Shown piece by piece: positions 1 through 6,936 of a DNA stretch of 61,460 nucleotides. The notes beneath the pieces are model-generated. The model made no database searches. It saw only the letters and a list, made by a program, of their open reading frames with translations, and was not told the DNA's origin. The position numbers and the translations under genes were made by a program. The stretch's first letter is position 1; each line of letters opens with the position of its first letter. The stretch is from a virus: IMG/VR virus record IMGVR_UViG_3300050821_014293, positions 1 through 61,460 of that record; one strand, given 5' to 3'.

Positions 1-89
1 CATTTGTCGTAGCAGGAGCACTCGGGGCGCTCGGCGCGCTAGCCTGTTGCGCTTTCCCCACACGGTTGAGCAACTCGATACAGAATTGC
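1..89. repeat. Terminal direct repeat, left copy (circular contig overlap)
   Basis: These 89 bases are identical to the last 89 bases of the window. The join reads through an open reading frame without interruption, so this is best explained as the overlap of a circularised assembly (circular, circularly permuted or concatemeric DNA) rather than a biological terminal repeat. A true short terminal redundancy cannot be excluded from sequence alone. Confidence 0.95.
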
Positions 90-316
90 CCCACTGCGGT
101 GCGAGTCTGTATATCCAGCGCCTTATTATCCATCGCGAAGACGCAGAGCTGGTTGATATTCTGCCCATCCTGCGCGGTCAGCGCGACGTTGAAGGGCTGC
201 GAGGTGATCGGAGCGGCACTATTCGGCGCATTCTGCGCCCCAACGGCCATGCTAAGCACCAACATGGCCAAAAGCGGTGTCAAAGCGCCCGCTATTAGCG
301 GCAGAAAGTTCATCAT
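1..316 (-). CDS. Secreted late protein spanning the circular join (start part)
   Basis: The gene starts at 316 and continues across the join to a stop at 61331-61333, giving 118 residues. The start overlaps the stop of the upstream gene (ATGA), and the upstream codons supply an AGGAGG ribosome site. The N-terminus is hydrophobic and ends in a probable signal-peptidase site (VGA before QN). Two Cys lie in the middle (LCVFAM, FCIELL), and an Ala/Pro/Thr-rich tail ends in EEKK. Function unknown; it is probably exported. The reading frame crosses the join intact, which supports circularity. Confidence 0.8.
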   Translation of the reverse strand, partial: MMNFLPLIAGALTPLLAMLVLSMAVGAQNAPNSAAPITSQPFNVALTAQDGQNINQLCVFAMDNKALDIQTRTAVGQFCIELLNRVGKAQQASAPSAPSAPATTN

Positions 317-936
317 TTTCGTTCCTCCTCGGTGAGAGTGCCCTCAATTGTCCTGCTCGCGCCTGGATCGTGCCCCTCCGCGCTAGGTTTGACGAAATTG
401 ATACTCACAGCAAGCGAGGGACCGTCGCGCGGACCACGTGCAGCGCCATCTTTCTGCGCAACGAGTTCGAGAAGCTGACGCAACTCGCTGTTCGTGAACT
501 TCTCCGGTGACTCTTCCATACGCTCTTGCAAGATTTCGCTCGCAAGGAAGCCGATCCGCGTAAGTCGATCCTGAACATCGGCCTCTTTCACCTCCTCCAT
601 CGAGCGATAATGCGCGCACAGCTCGCGGAAGGCCGGGTCCTGCTGCAGCGAGTAGATCGAATTCACGCTTCTTCCAGTGATATAGCTCGCATCAATGGGC
701 TTGACGCCGCTCGCGATGAGCTGGGCGAGCTTGTGGTGCCCGCTGCGCAGTACACGGACCTCCGTGGACCCTGGCGCGTTCGCTCGCGCCCAGTTATGCT
801 CCCGCAGCTCCTGCAACACGACTGGCAAATCGCCCTCCTCGATCGCCCGGACGACCTCGCATTGCTCGTTAATCTGCGGTGCGCGCAGCCCGACGAGCGC
901 GAGGTCTTCGAGCAACGCGAGTGACTGATCGCTCAT
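313..936 (-). CDS. HTH protein, candidate terminase small subunit
   Basis: 207 residues. The middle part (IASGVKPIDASYITGRSV followed by LQQDPAFRELCAHYR) has the helix-turn-helix plus 'DP-F' layout seen in many phage small terminases and related DNA-binding packaging proteins. A charged helical segment and a disordered tail follow. A small terminase would bind pac or cos DNA and hand it to the large subunit, which is encoded about 6.3 kb downstream on the circle. An ATG at 936 is preferred because the extended frame upstream has biased, non-conserved-looking sequence. No other small terminase candidate is visible, but the assignment rests on motif resemblance only. Confidence 0.5.
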   Translation of the reverse strand: MSDQSLALLEDLALVGLRAPQINEQCEVVRAIEEGDLPVVLQELREHNWARANAPGSTEVRVLRSGHHKLAQLIASGVKPIDASYITGRSVNSIYSLQQDPAFRELCAHYRSMEEVKEADVQDRLTRIGFLASEILQERMEESPEKFTNSELRQLLELVAQKDGAARGPRDGPSLAVSINFVKPSAEGHDPGASRTIEGTLTEEERK

Positions 937-937
937 C

Positions 938-1837
938 TCAGTGCACCACATGTGACGGCGCGAATACGGTGAACATGACGACGATCTGGCTGAGCACCAA
1001 CACACTCATCATAATATAGCTCACGATCTCCCCGCGGCCCATGCTGCGATCCTTTCCGCTCGCTTCAGTCCGCTCAATCTTGCGTAGATCGACCTTCAGC
1101 TCCGATATCGCCGCCACATTCGCGTCGCTCATCTTGGTAAACGCCCGCGTGACCTCGGTCTGCATTATCGTCATATTATTACTCAGGCCCGCAAAGGCGC
1201 TCGCGAGCTGGGGATCGGCCACGCTGCTCACGCCCTCGCGCTTATCCAGCCGCGATTTAACCTCAGTAAACTGCGCGTCGTAATTGCGCCGGACCTCAGT
1301 CAAGATACTCGTCTGCTGCTCAATTATCTTCGTAAATCCGGCCTCCATCTTCGTACTCGCGGCCGTATTATTATCATTCGTCGCAATCGCTTGCTTCTCT
1401 TGCGCCTGCAGCGCAGCCGTTAGCGCCTTGTCGCCCTGCGCGAACTGGTTATTAATCCCAGCGAATTTCTCTAGCGCCTCCGCTCGCGTGATAGCAATGG
1501 CGCCTTTCAATTCCGCTACCGCGGTATCAATACGTCCGTTCAATTCAGCATTTATCGTCGTCAGCTTGCCTTCAATCTTGGCCTCAGCGGCGGCGAGGCG
1601 CCCAGTCAGCAGATCATCGAGCCCCTCAATCGCCCGATCGACCTGCGTCGGCACGCGGACGAGATCGTCGTGCTGCAGCTTCGTCGAGGTCTCAAAGCCA
1701 GCGAAACGCGAATCGATAGACTCGAACTTCGCCTGCAGCTCACTGCGCAGCGAGATGATAGGATCGCCCCGAGAGACCGCGATGAGGGCCTGCGAGAGCT
1801 TATTGAGCAGCTCTGGCCCCTGATCGACCTCACTCAT
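938..1837 (-). CDS. Long coiled-coil protein with C-terminal membrane anchor
   Basis: 299 residues. Most of the chain is Ala/Glu/Lys-rich helical sequence with repeated 'AALQAQEKQA'-like stretches, typical of coiled coils in phage lysis-region proteins. The last about 30 residues contain one hydrophobic segment (IMMSVLVLSQIVVMFTVFA). The start at 1837 overlaps the upstream small membrane gene by ATGA. It may be a tail-anchored envelope protein (spanin-like or holin-associated), but no family is certain. Confidence 0.7.
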   Translation of the reverse strand: MSEVDQGPELLNKLSQALIAVSRGDPIISLRSELQAKFESIDSRFAGFETSTKLQHDDLVRVPTQVDRAIEGLDDLLTGRLAAAEAKIEGKLTTINAELNGRIDTAVAELKGAIAITRAEALEKFAGINNQFAQGDKALTAALQAQEKQAIATNDNNTAASTKMEAGFTKIIEQQTSILTEVRRNYDAQFTEVKSRLDKREGVSSVADPQLASAFAGLSNNMTIMQTEVTRAFTKMSDANVAAISELKVDLRKIERTEASGKDRSMGRGEIVSYIMMSVLVLSQIVVMFTVFAPSHVVH

Positions 1838-1968
1838 GGCAGCGGCCACTTTCCCAGCTCATACGCGAGATAGAGCATGATCAGCGCGATGAGGAGAATT
1901 TGCACGACGAAGAGCGTGCTGCGTGCAGGCTGCCTCGGCCACCCACGTGGGGCACGCGGTCGCTTCAC
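1834..1968 (-). CDS. Small single-span membrane protein (44 aa)
   Basis: A GTG start gives a basic N-terminus (KRPRAPRGWPRQPARS) followed by one hydrophobic helix (LFVVQILLIALIMLYLAYEL). It overlaps the genes on both sides by 4 nt, which strongly suggests translational coupling and a real gene despite its size. The positive-inside pattern predicts a cytoplasmic N-terminus. The role is unknown; it sits in the lysis/membrane cluster and could modulate the holin. Confidence 0.55.
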   Translation of the reverse strand: MKRPRAPRGWPRQPARSTLFVVQILLIALIMLYLAYELGKWPLP

Positions 1969-2129
1969 AGATGCCCCGTGAGCAACAGCACGACGAGGAT
2001 GATCAGCACGATGCCGATCAGCCCTATTCCGCCGTGGCCGTAGCCGTAGCCGTAGCCCGTGCCGATGTAGCCGCCGCCCAGGCCGCCAAAGAGGATGAGG
2101 ACGAGGATGATGAGTAGAATGAGGCCCAT
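1965..2129 (-). CDS. DUF3309-like hydrophobic protein with GY repeats (54 aa)
   Basis: Two hydrophobic segments (start GLILLIILVLILFGG; end GIVLIILVVLLLTG) flank a Gly/Tyr-rich turn made of repeated GY pairs. This is the layout of DUF3309-type proteins. The GY repeat comes from a tandem hexanucleotide in the DNA. GGAAGGAG lies just upstream of the chosen ATG. The position beside a two-span protein makes a holin or antiholin role possible, but DUF3309 has no established function. Confidence 0.65.
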   Translation of the reverse strand: MGLILLIILVLILFGGLGGGYIGTGYGYGYGHGGIGLIGIVLIILVVLLLTGHL

Positions 2130-2146
2130 TTCATACTCCTTCCACG

Positions 2147-2539
2147 CTACACGTTATCGTGCTTCGCTAGCGCTTCCGCGACCGCCAGCTCGGCCGCCGG
2201 GGGCGCTGCAACAGCGGCCGCGGGTGGCGCTGCCGCTTCCGCTGCCGCTGGCGCTGCCCGTTGCGCAGCCGCCGTCGTCGCCACTGCGCTGGGTGTACTA
2301 CCGCTGGCGATCGTCGCCAGCGCAGCGTCTTTATCCTTACTGCCCTGCGAGGAGCCGAAGTAGAAGCCTACAATATTGGTGAACCCGACGGTCATCAGCC
2401 CACCGACGAGAACCTTGAATATATCACTGTCGCTCTTCCCCGTGATCGCCATGAGGAACACCAGACCCACGATCGAGATGACGAGAATGAGCGCGATGAA
2501 CGACGGCGTGTCGGGCAGCAGCGCCCGCAGGTCCTTCAT
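2147..2539 (-). CDS. Holin candidate, two transmembrane segments
   Basis: 130 residues. The first helix (FIALILVISIVGLVFLMA) and second helix (VLVGGLMTVGFTNIVGFYF) are followed by GSSQGSKDKD, the motif commonly seen at the end of the second helix in phage holin-like proteins. The remaining half is a disordered Ala/Pro-rich tail. With the lysozyme gene 1.9 kb upstream in the same operon, this is the best holin candidate for releasing the endolysin. The Ala-rich tail is longer than in typical holins. Confidence 0.65.
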   Translation of the reverse strand: MKDLRALLPDTPSFIALILVISIVGLVFLMAITGKSDSDIFKVLVGGLMTVGFTNIVGFYFGSSQGSKDKDAALATIASGSTPSAVATTAAAQRAAPAAAEAAAPPAAAVAAPPAAELAVAEALAKHDNV

Positions 2540-2724
2540 GTTACAGCTCGTGCTTTCTCGCTCGCATCCACCGCCGCGTGGGCGAACTCTTTCACTACAC
2601 CATCATTGAGCGCATTCTGCGCCGCGCTCCGCTCCATCCAGCCGAGCTTGGCAATCATCGCGTTAGCGAGATCGTGGATTGCTTTCGCTGCCGCGTCGTA
2701 CTGTGCCTGCGTCACTGCGTTCAT
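2536..2724 (-). CDS. Small helical protein (62 aa), unknown
   Basis: A predicted all-helical, Ala-rich protein with no membrane segment or signal peptide. It overlaps the holin candidate by 4 nt (ATGA), so the two are probably translationally coupled. No family is recognised. Confidence 0.6.
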   Translation of the reverse strand: MNAVTQAQYDAAAKAIHDLANAMIAKLGWMERSAAQNALNDGVVKEFAHAAVDASEKARAVT

Positions 2725-2756
2725 GTCACTTTCTCCTGCGTGTTGCGCGCTACGCG

Positions 2757-3074
2757 CTATGGTATTGGCAACGGTAACGGTAGCATGCCCTTGTTCGTCG
2801 CTACGCCCACCGCCGCGCCGAACAGGCCCGCGATTGCGGCGAGATAGTCATAGTCAACCGCGCTGATCGTCCAGTTAGGGTAGTCCTTCACATCCTCATT
2901 GATCAACTTGATCCGCTCAGGCGGGATACGCTCGCCCGGCACGTAGTAGCTCGAGTTCGTGATCTTCGTGACGATGTAGAACTTGCCAATAGAGTGCCAC
3001 GTCACCTCCATCGTGATCTGCTTAGCGTGAACCGGAGGCAGCTCCCTGTGCGGAATGGGTGACAGGTCAACCAT
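2757..3074 (-). CDS. Unknown protein with C-terminal hydrophobic segment
   Basis: 105 residues from the ATG at 3074, preceded by GGGGGCAG. A soluble, aromatic-rich N-terminal region precedes a short hydrophobic stretch (YLAAIAGLFGAAVGVATN). The C-terminus (LPLPLPIP) is encoded by a tandem hexanucleotide tract. No family recognised; it lies in the late lysis/membrane cluster. Confidence 0.6.
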   Translation of the reverse strand: MVDLSPIPHRELPPVHAKQITMEVTWHSIGKFYIVTKITNSSYYVPGERIPPERIKLINEDVKDYPNWTISAVDYDYLAAIAGLFGAAVGVATNKGMLPLPLPIP

Positions 3075-3114
3075 CTTGTCTGCCCCCTGCACGTTACGTG
3101 CTACGTGCGCCGTG

Positions 3115-3435
3115 CTAGCCCGCGACGATCACGTAGCCCTGGCTCATTATCCTATCCTGGATCGCGGGAGTCAGCGCTGCGAACGCGGAGGCAGCGATGG
3201 TCTTGCCAACTACGACCCCCACGCTCGCCGGAACAGCTGGTGTCGTCGCCGTCGCTGGAACCGCAGGACGGGGAATGAGATGAAGCGGATCGATAGCGTC
3301 GAGCCCCGCGTTGGACTTGAGCCCCGCGAGCACGACGCCCGCCCCCGCGCCGATGATCACTTGCTGCAAGATATCCCCGCTGGAGGGAAGTAAGCTAGAA
3401 AGATCGCCGAAGACGCCAGTAAGACTGACTGCCAT
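3115..3435 (-). CDS. Unknown phage protein with glycine-rich hydrophobic segment
   Basis: 106 residues. The start at 3435 is chosen for its GGAGACTAAA leader; upstream in-frame codons do not look coding. Residues 25-40 (QVIIGAGAGVVLAGL) could be a membrane-active helix. The rest is Ala/Pro-rich. Similar small proteins occur in phage lysis regions, but no function is established. Confidence 0.6.
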   Translation of the reverse strand: MAVSLTGVFGDLSSLLPSSGDILQQVIIGAGAGVVLAGLKSNAGLDAIDPLHLIPRPAVPATATTPAVPASVGVVVGKTIAASAFAALTPAIQDRIMSQGYVIVAG

Positions 3436-3470
3436 TTTAGTCTCCTTCTGCGTGCTACGCACGCGGTTCG

Positions 3471-3617
3471 CTAGCGAGCGAGAAAAGGACAAGTGTGCGC
3501 GCGGACAAGATCGCACAGCGCGTGCTCTACGAGCAGCGGATCGAATAAAAAAAGACACAGCCCTCCTGCGAGCATGACCAAGCTGACACAGCACCCCGCT
3601 ATCGCCCACGCCCTCAT
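3471..3617 (-). CDS. Small membrane protein with Cys residues (48 aa)
   Basis: It begins MRAWAIAGCC and has one strong hydrophobic helix (VSLVMLAGGLCLFLF). The start sits two bases after the stop of the metzincin-like gene. Length, position and hydropathy suggest a membrane peptide of the lysis cluster; nothing more can be read from the sequence. Confidence 0.5.
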   Translation of the reverse strand: MRAWAIAGCCVSLVMLAGGLCLFLFDPLLVEHALCDLVRAHTCPFLAR

Positions 3618-3618
3618 G

Positions 3619-3885
3619 CTAGCTATCCCCCTTGTGACGCCATCCATTGCAGTGCGCGATCTCATGGTTCACCACATCCTGCCCCGCGCCGTAGGGCACC
3701 ACGATGAGGCAGCCCAGCGGCTTCCCATTGATCAGCGCACCCCGCGTCACCGCACACGCGTACGTATGGTGCCTGCACAGCGCGTCAACGCGCTCGGGCG
3801 TCGTGCGCACGAGCATTCCGCGCGGTGGATGCGAATAGTACGCGCTAGGCGGCACCGCGTGCGCGGGTGAGTGAATGTAGTCCAT
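3619..3885 (-). CDS. Small metzincin-like zinc metallopeptidase
   Basis: 88 residues. The C-terminus contains HEIAHCNGWRH (residues 74-84), an exact HExxHxxGxxH zinc-binding motif. Glu75 would be the general base and His74, His78 and His84 the zinc ligands. The protein is far shorter than cellular metzincins and has no signal peptide. Short phage proteins with a similar 'NHEIAHCNGW' end occur near lysis genes. It lies directly after the alpha/beta hydrolase. The target is unknown; an envelope or virion-maturation role is an inference. Confidence 0.7.
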   Translation of the reverse strand: MDYIHSPAHAVPPSAYYSHPPRGMLVRTTPERVDALCRHHTYACAVTRGALINGKPLGCLIVVPYGAGQDVVNHEIAHCNGWRHKGDS

Positions 3886-3887
3886 CA

Positions 3888-4475
3888 CTAGCTCGCCCCC
3901 TTTAGCGCCTTGAGCGCGCCGACGATCGCCTTACGCACGGTAGGGTTATTGACTATTCCAATGTGGCTTTCATGCGGTAGATAGCCGCTATAGAACTTGG
4001 TGTGAGTATTGCCGGGGGCCGGAAAGGCCATGCCACCGCCAGGGCCGGCGCTCTGGTGGAAGTAGTAGAACGCGTCGATGTTGTCCTGCACGTACCAATG
4101 CCCAGCTGGCGGCGTGGTAGCCGGCCTCGTCCACGGAGCGACGCCCGGCGCGTTGCTCGCCCAGTTCGTCGCGTCGAGCGCGATGAACAGCGGCGAGTGG
4201 ATGCCCTGCGCCTTCAGCCTATCAGCCGCGTAGAACGCTGCCATCGCCCCCATGCTGTGACCGAGGAAGACGATAGCCTCGCCGCGCTGGTGCGCGGCAA
4301 GCATCGGCTGCATGATCTCCACCTCGAACAGCGGGCGCGGGTCGAGGCCGCCGACGAGATTGAAAAACACCCCGGTCTCCGCGTGCAGGTAGGCGATGAG
4401 CAACTCGAGCGGCGCGCCGACGAGCGGGTCGGCAAGGCCCTTGCAGGCGACGGCGTAGAGTTTCTGGCCAGTCAT
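3888..4475 (-). CDS. Alpha/beta hydrolase (lipase/esterase-like) in the lysis cluster
   Basis: 195 residues from the ATG at 4475, which overlaps the lysozyme stop (ATGA). The nucleophile elbow GHSMG (Ser74) follows a beta-strand (IVFL). An Asp after the next strand (IALDATN) and a late His (HESHIGI) complete a plausible triad. It lacks the circular-permutation and linker features I would expect of a mycobacteriophage LysB, but a similar envelope-ester role is possible. Placement between an endolysin and a peptidase suggests action on lipid or esterified polysaccharide at lysis or entry; the substrate is unknown. Confidence 0.75.
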   Translation of the reverse strand: MTGQKLYAVACKGLADPLVGAPLELLIAYLHAETGVFFNLVGGLDPRPLFEVEIMQPMLAAHQRGEAIVFLGHSMGAMAAFYAADRLKAQGIHSPLFIALDATNWASNAPGVAPWTRPATTPPAGHWYVQDNIDAFYYFHQSAGPGGGMAFPAPGNTHTKFYSGYLPHESHIGIVNNPTVRKAIVGALKALKGAS

Positions 4476-5062
4476 GCCACGCTCTCCCCCGCACTTTCTC
4501 GAACGAAATGCACCGAGCTGTCGAGCTGGGCTATGCTCGCGAGGAGGGGCGCGCAGCCCGGCTGGGTATCCCATACATCAGGATCGAACACGTGATCTCG
4601 AATATACTTCCCCCTGATCTGAATATTTGTCCCGCCCCACACATACGGCGAGGGGCGCGAGCCGTAGCCCCAGCCGTTAAAGCCTTCGCACTGGAAGAGC
4701 TGTTTCTCCAGTCTCCAGTCCTTGACATCGACGAGGAGATCGACCTTGAGCGCGTCGACTGCGCCGTCGATGAATGCGCTCGAGCCCCTGAATGGCCCCC
4801 TACCCTTCGGGACAATCGTCGTAACACGAGATAGCGATTGCCCATTACCGAGGTACGTGTCGAAATTCGCATCTCCCTCCCTGCGATGAATGACCGCTAT
4901 CATCGCCCAGGGCACGCCCGTCAGCGTCTCGACAGCCTGGTAGCGCTCCTTGTGCTCTAGCGCGAGGCGCGCCAGCGAGGTGAACTCCGCCCGCCGCCCT
5001 GCGTTGATCGTCATCCGATCCCACCACTGAGCGAAGCTCGGCCAAATCGCGCTGTAGCGCAC
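4472..5062 (-). CDS. Endolysin, COG5526-type lysozyme
   Basis: 196 residues with a GTG start just after the upstream stop. The core 'LTGVPWAMIAVIHRREG' matches the hallmark of the lysozyme family COG5526, in which the Glu after the His-Arg-Arg/Glu segment (Glu62 here) is the likely catalytic acid; 'NGQSLSR' and 'GRGPF' follow as in that family. It would cut peptidoglycan glycan strands. There is no signal peptide, so it needs a holin, consistent with the candidate downstream in the same transcript. Confidence 0.8.
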   Translation of the reverse strand: MRYSAIWPSFAQWWDRMTINAGRRAEFTSLARLALEHKERYQAVETLTGVPWAMIAVIHRREGDANFDTYLGNGQSLSRVTTIVPKGRGPFRGSSAFIDGAVDALKVDLLVDVKDWRLEKQLFQCEGFNGWGYGSRPSPYVWGGTNIQIRGKYIRDHVFDPDVWDTQPGCAPLLASIAQLDSSVHFVRESAGESVA

Positions 5063-5295
5063 TATATGCTCTCCTTCCCGCGACAGCCGTAGGCGACCTC
5101 AAAGGGCACGCCGTCAGGCACGCTGATGAACGGTCGCACCTCTTCCACTGCCTCCGCGATTTCCTTCTTATTATTCTCCACGTACGCTGCGCACTCCTGC
5201 ATCGTGCCAAACGTGTGCTCGTAGAGATCGCCCACGATGGGGCGGCCAGCGACAGTCGTGATGATGAAGAATATATGAATGACAGTCATGTCCAT
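5062..5295 (-). CDS. Small exported/membrane protein, paralog of the gene at 60853
   Basis: 77 residues. A hydrophobic N-terminus (MTVIHIFFIITTVAG) is followed by a soluble domain with DLYEHTFGTMQECAAYV and a final FEVAYGCRG. The same order of motifs (DLYSHTFNTMQQCREYA, FEVRYGCRG) is found in the 96-residue protein at 60853-61143, so the two are paralogs. The two Cys are conserved and could form a disulfide outside the cytoplasm. The start overlaps the upstream stop (TGATG). Role unknown. Confidence 0.7.
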   Translation of the reverse strand: MDMTVIHIFFIITTVAGRPIVGDLYEHTFGTMQECAAYVENNKKEIAEAVEEVRPFISVPDGVPFEVAYGCRGKESI

Positions 5296-5663
5296 CAGCC
5301 GCCCGCTCCAGGCATGAAACAACGCACGTTCGGCACGCCCAGGCTGTCGCGATAAATCCAGGCAATGGCCTGACCGAACCTGTTCGGCCCCTCGACGACT
5401 TCCTCCGGGCTCACGACGACCCAATTCTGATCCAGCCTCACGCGATAATGCGTCTCACCATTCACCACTGTAGTGTCCCACTCAGCATCCGCAAGTGTCG
5501 TACCATCGATGTACGAGCAGCATGGATAGCCACCCCTGCTCGTCAAACTGTTCATCCACTTATCGAGATCTGGACGATCTCGAATGTGCGCGCGAGCGCT
5601 GGGCGCAGCGAGCGCCGAGGACGCTACGAGTGCGAGCATGATATGCCTCGTTCGCCTCTTCAT
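5295..5663 (-). CDS. Secreted Cys-rich protein, first gene of the late block
   Basis: 122 residues. A classical signal peptide (MKRRTRHIMLALVASSALA then APSARA) is followed by a domain with GGYPCCSYIDG and a late NVRCFMPG. This resembles the small periplasmic 'WYPxxCC...RCF' proteins common in Rhizobiales genomes and their phages; a second, early-expressed member is at 10066. It is the promoter-proximal gene of the leftward late transcript. Function unknown; a periplasmic location is well supported. Confidence 0.7.
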   Translation of the reverse strand: MKRRTRHIMLALVASSALAAPSARAHIRDRPDLDKWMNSLTSRGGYPCCSYIDGTTLADAEWDTTVVNGETHYRVRLDQNWVVVSPEEVVEGPNRFGQAIAWIYRDSLGVPNVRCFMPGAGG

Positions 5664-5713
5664 GCCCTACGCGCCCTTCGCGTAACGTGCTACGTGCTAC
5701 GTGTAGCGTGGTA

Positions 5714-5767
5714 GGGGTCCCAGTCTCACAGGAGAAGTGCGCGGTCAGGCGCGGTGACTGGGACCCC
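5714..5767. repeat. 12-bp perfect inverted repeat upstream of the late block
   Basis: GGGGTCCCAGTC and its exact complement GACTGGGACCCC are separated by 30 bp. It lies about 50 bp upstream of the first late start codon. It could be a late-transcript leader hairpin, a dimeric protein site or a weak terminator for stray rightward transcription; no T-run follows. Confidence 0.6.
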
Positions 5768-5987
5768 TTTGGTGCGCGGCTCGCGAGGAGTGGGGGGTGA
5801 GGGGATGCGAGGCCGAGCGCCGCGCATAGGGTACGCGGCGGGCGCGCGAGGTGTCAAGCGCGGAGGGGTGGGCGCGGAAAGGGACGAGCCACGCGTGGGC
5901 CATCCGCATGCGGTACGCGCAACGCGCTGGGCCACGAATGGGCCAGTCGAAATTCATTATCGTGGCTGAACGCTAGGCCCCCCCTAC

Positions 5988-6007
5988 CCCCCCGCGCGAG
6001 CGGGGGG
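5988..6007. other. GC hairpin with GNRA loop
   Basis: Eight base pairs (CCCCCCGC with GCGGGGGG) close on the tetraloop GCGA. It is followed about 25 bp later by another inverted repeat (CGCGGGCGG at 6033 with CCGCCCGCG at 6062). Neither is followed by a clear T-run, so RNA structure or replication/packaging roles are as likely as termination. Confidence 0.5.
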
Positions 6008-6100
6008 CGTCAAGGCCCTCATACCCCCCTTTCGCGGGCGGCGAGGTGGTTCCACGTGGGACCGCCCGCGCAAGCCGCGCCGCGCGACTCACGGCGCGCG

Positions 6101-6135
6101 ATCACGTAATGTTGCACGATGTAACATTATGTGAT
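6101..6135. promoter_or_regulatory. Palindromic operator, divergent region
   Basis: ATCACGTAATGTT, a 9-bp spacer and AACATTATGTGAT form a near-perfect palindrome (12 of 13 positions). The same half-sites recur singly at 7522 (AACAATATGTGAT) and 11145 (ATCACGAAATGTT). The location between divergent blocks in an AT-rich island is typical of a regulator site. The protein that reads it is unknown. Confidence 0.65.
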
Positions 6136-6378
6136 TGAACTCGCCCGACAATTCGCACGTGCGGCGCGCATTCGAGTTGACGTGGGCGCGCATGTGTGCG
6201 ATAACACCATTGCCGACGCGCAGCGTGTCGGCGGCGCGGGGTCCGAACCCCGCAATGGAGTCAAGAGACACAGAACACCACTCGCCCGAAGAAGGCCGTA
6301 TGGGCAACGGCGGCTGCATGGTTCCTCGGACGCCATGCGGTCACTCATGATCCGAGGTTCACAATTGGAGAATGAAAT

Positions 6379-6936
6379 ATGACCGACACGACAACTGACG
6401 ATGTGACCGAACGCGATCTCGTGTGGAAGGATGCGGCCACGGGTCACGAGTACCGCGTCGCGTTTGCCGATGTGCCCGCGCGCAATCTTGCAGTGCTGTG
6501 CCAGAAGGGCATAACGCACTTCATGGGCAACGAGCAGGCCAGCAAGTACGTCGCATACAAGGCAAGCGACGTGGGCAAGGCGGCGAGCAAGGAGGATCAG
6601 CTCGCGTGGCTCAAGACCTGCCGCGACGAGGCGTTTGAGAAGGTCCTGAATGGCACGCTGGGCATTCGCAGCGCAAGCGGCGCGGCGCGGGTCACGGGGA
6701 TCGACGCGGTTATGCGTCGCATCGCGGTGGAGATGCTCACCGCGGAACTGGCCATACACAACGCGAAACTGCCCACGGGGGACAAGACTATCGAGGTCCG
6801 CGGGAAGGCTTACACTCGCGAACAGCTCATCGAGACCATGCTCAAGCGCCGCGCCGACCTTATCAAGCAAAAGGCGCAGGAGCGCATGACAACCACCGGC
6901 GATGACCTGTTCGCCGAGGACGATGCCGCCGCGTAG
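6379..6936 (+). CDS. First early gene, unknown 185-aa protein
   Basis: The ATG is preceded by TTGGAGAATGAAAT. The protein is soluble and helix-rich with a charged C-terminus (DDLFAEDDAAA). There is no Cys cluster, signal peptide or recognised domain. As the gene nearest the divergent control region it may be expressed first and could be a host-takeover or regulatory protein; that is inference from position. The downstream 850 bp are non-coding. Confidence 0.7.
   Translation: MTDTTTDDVTERDLVWKDAATGHEYRVAFADVPARNLAVLCQKGITHFMGNEQASKYVAYKASDVGKAASKEDQLAWLKTCRDEAFEKVLNGTLGIRSASGAARVTGIDAVMRRIAVEMLTAELAIHNAKLPTGDKTIEVRGKAYTREQLIETMLKRRADLIKQKAQERMTTTGDDLFAEDDAAA

Larger units (their letters stand above)
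5664..6378. promoter_or_regulatory. Divergent intergenic control region between late and early blocks
   Basis: This is a 715-bp gap with no convincing gene, separating the leftward late block from the rightward early block. It contains a junction repeat (TACGTGCTACGTG) next to the late start, a 12-bp inverted repeat, two GC hairpins and an AT-rich palindromic operator. Promoters for both blocks should lie here, but I find no hexamer pair good enough to name. GGAG sits 10 nt before the early ATG at 6379. Confidence 0.7.
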
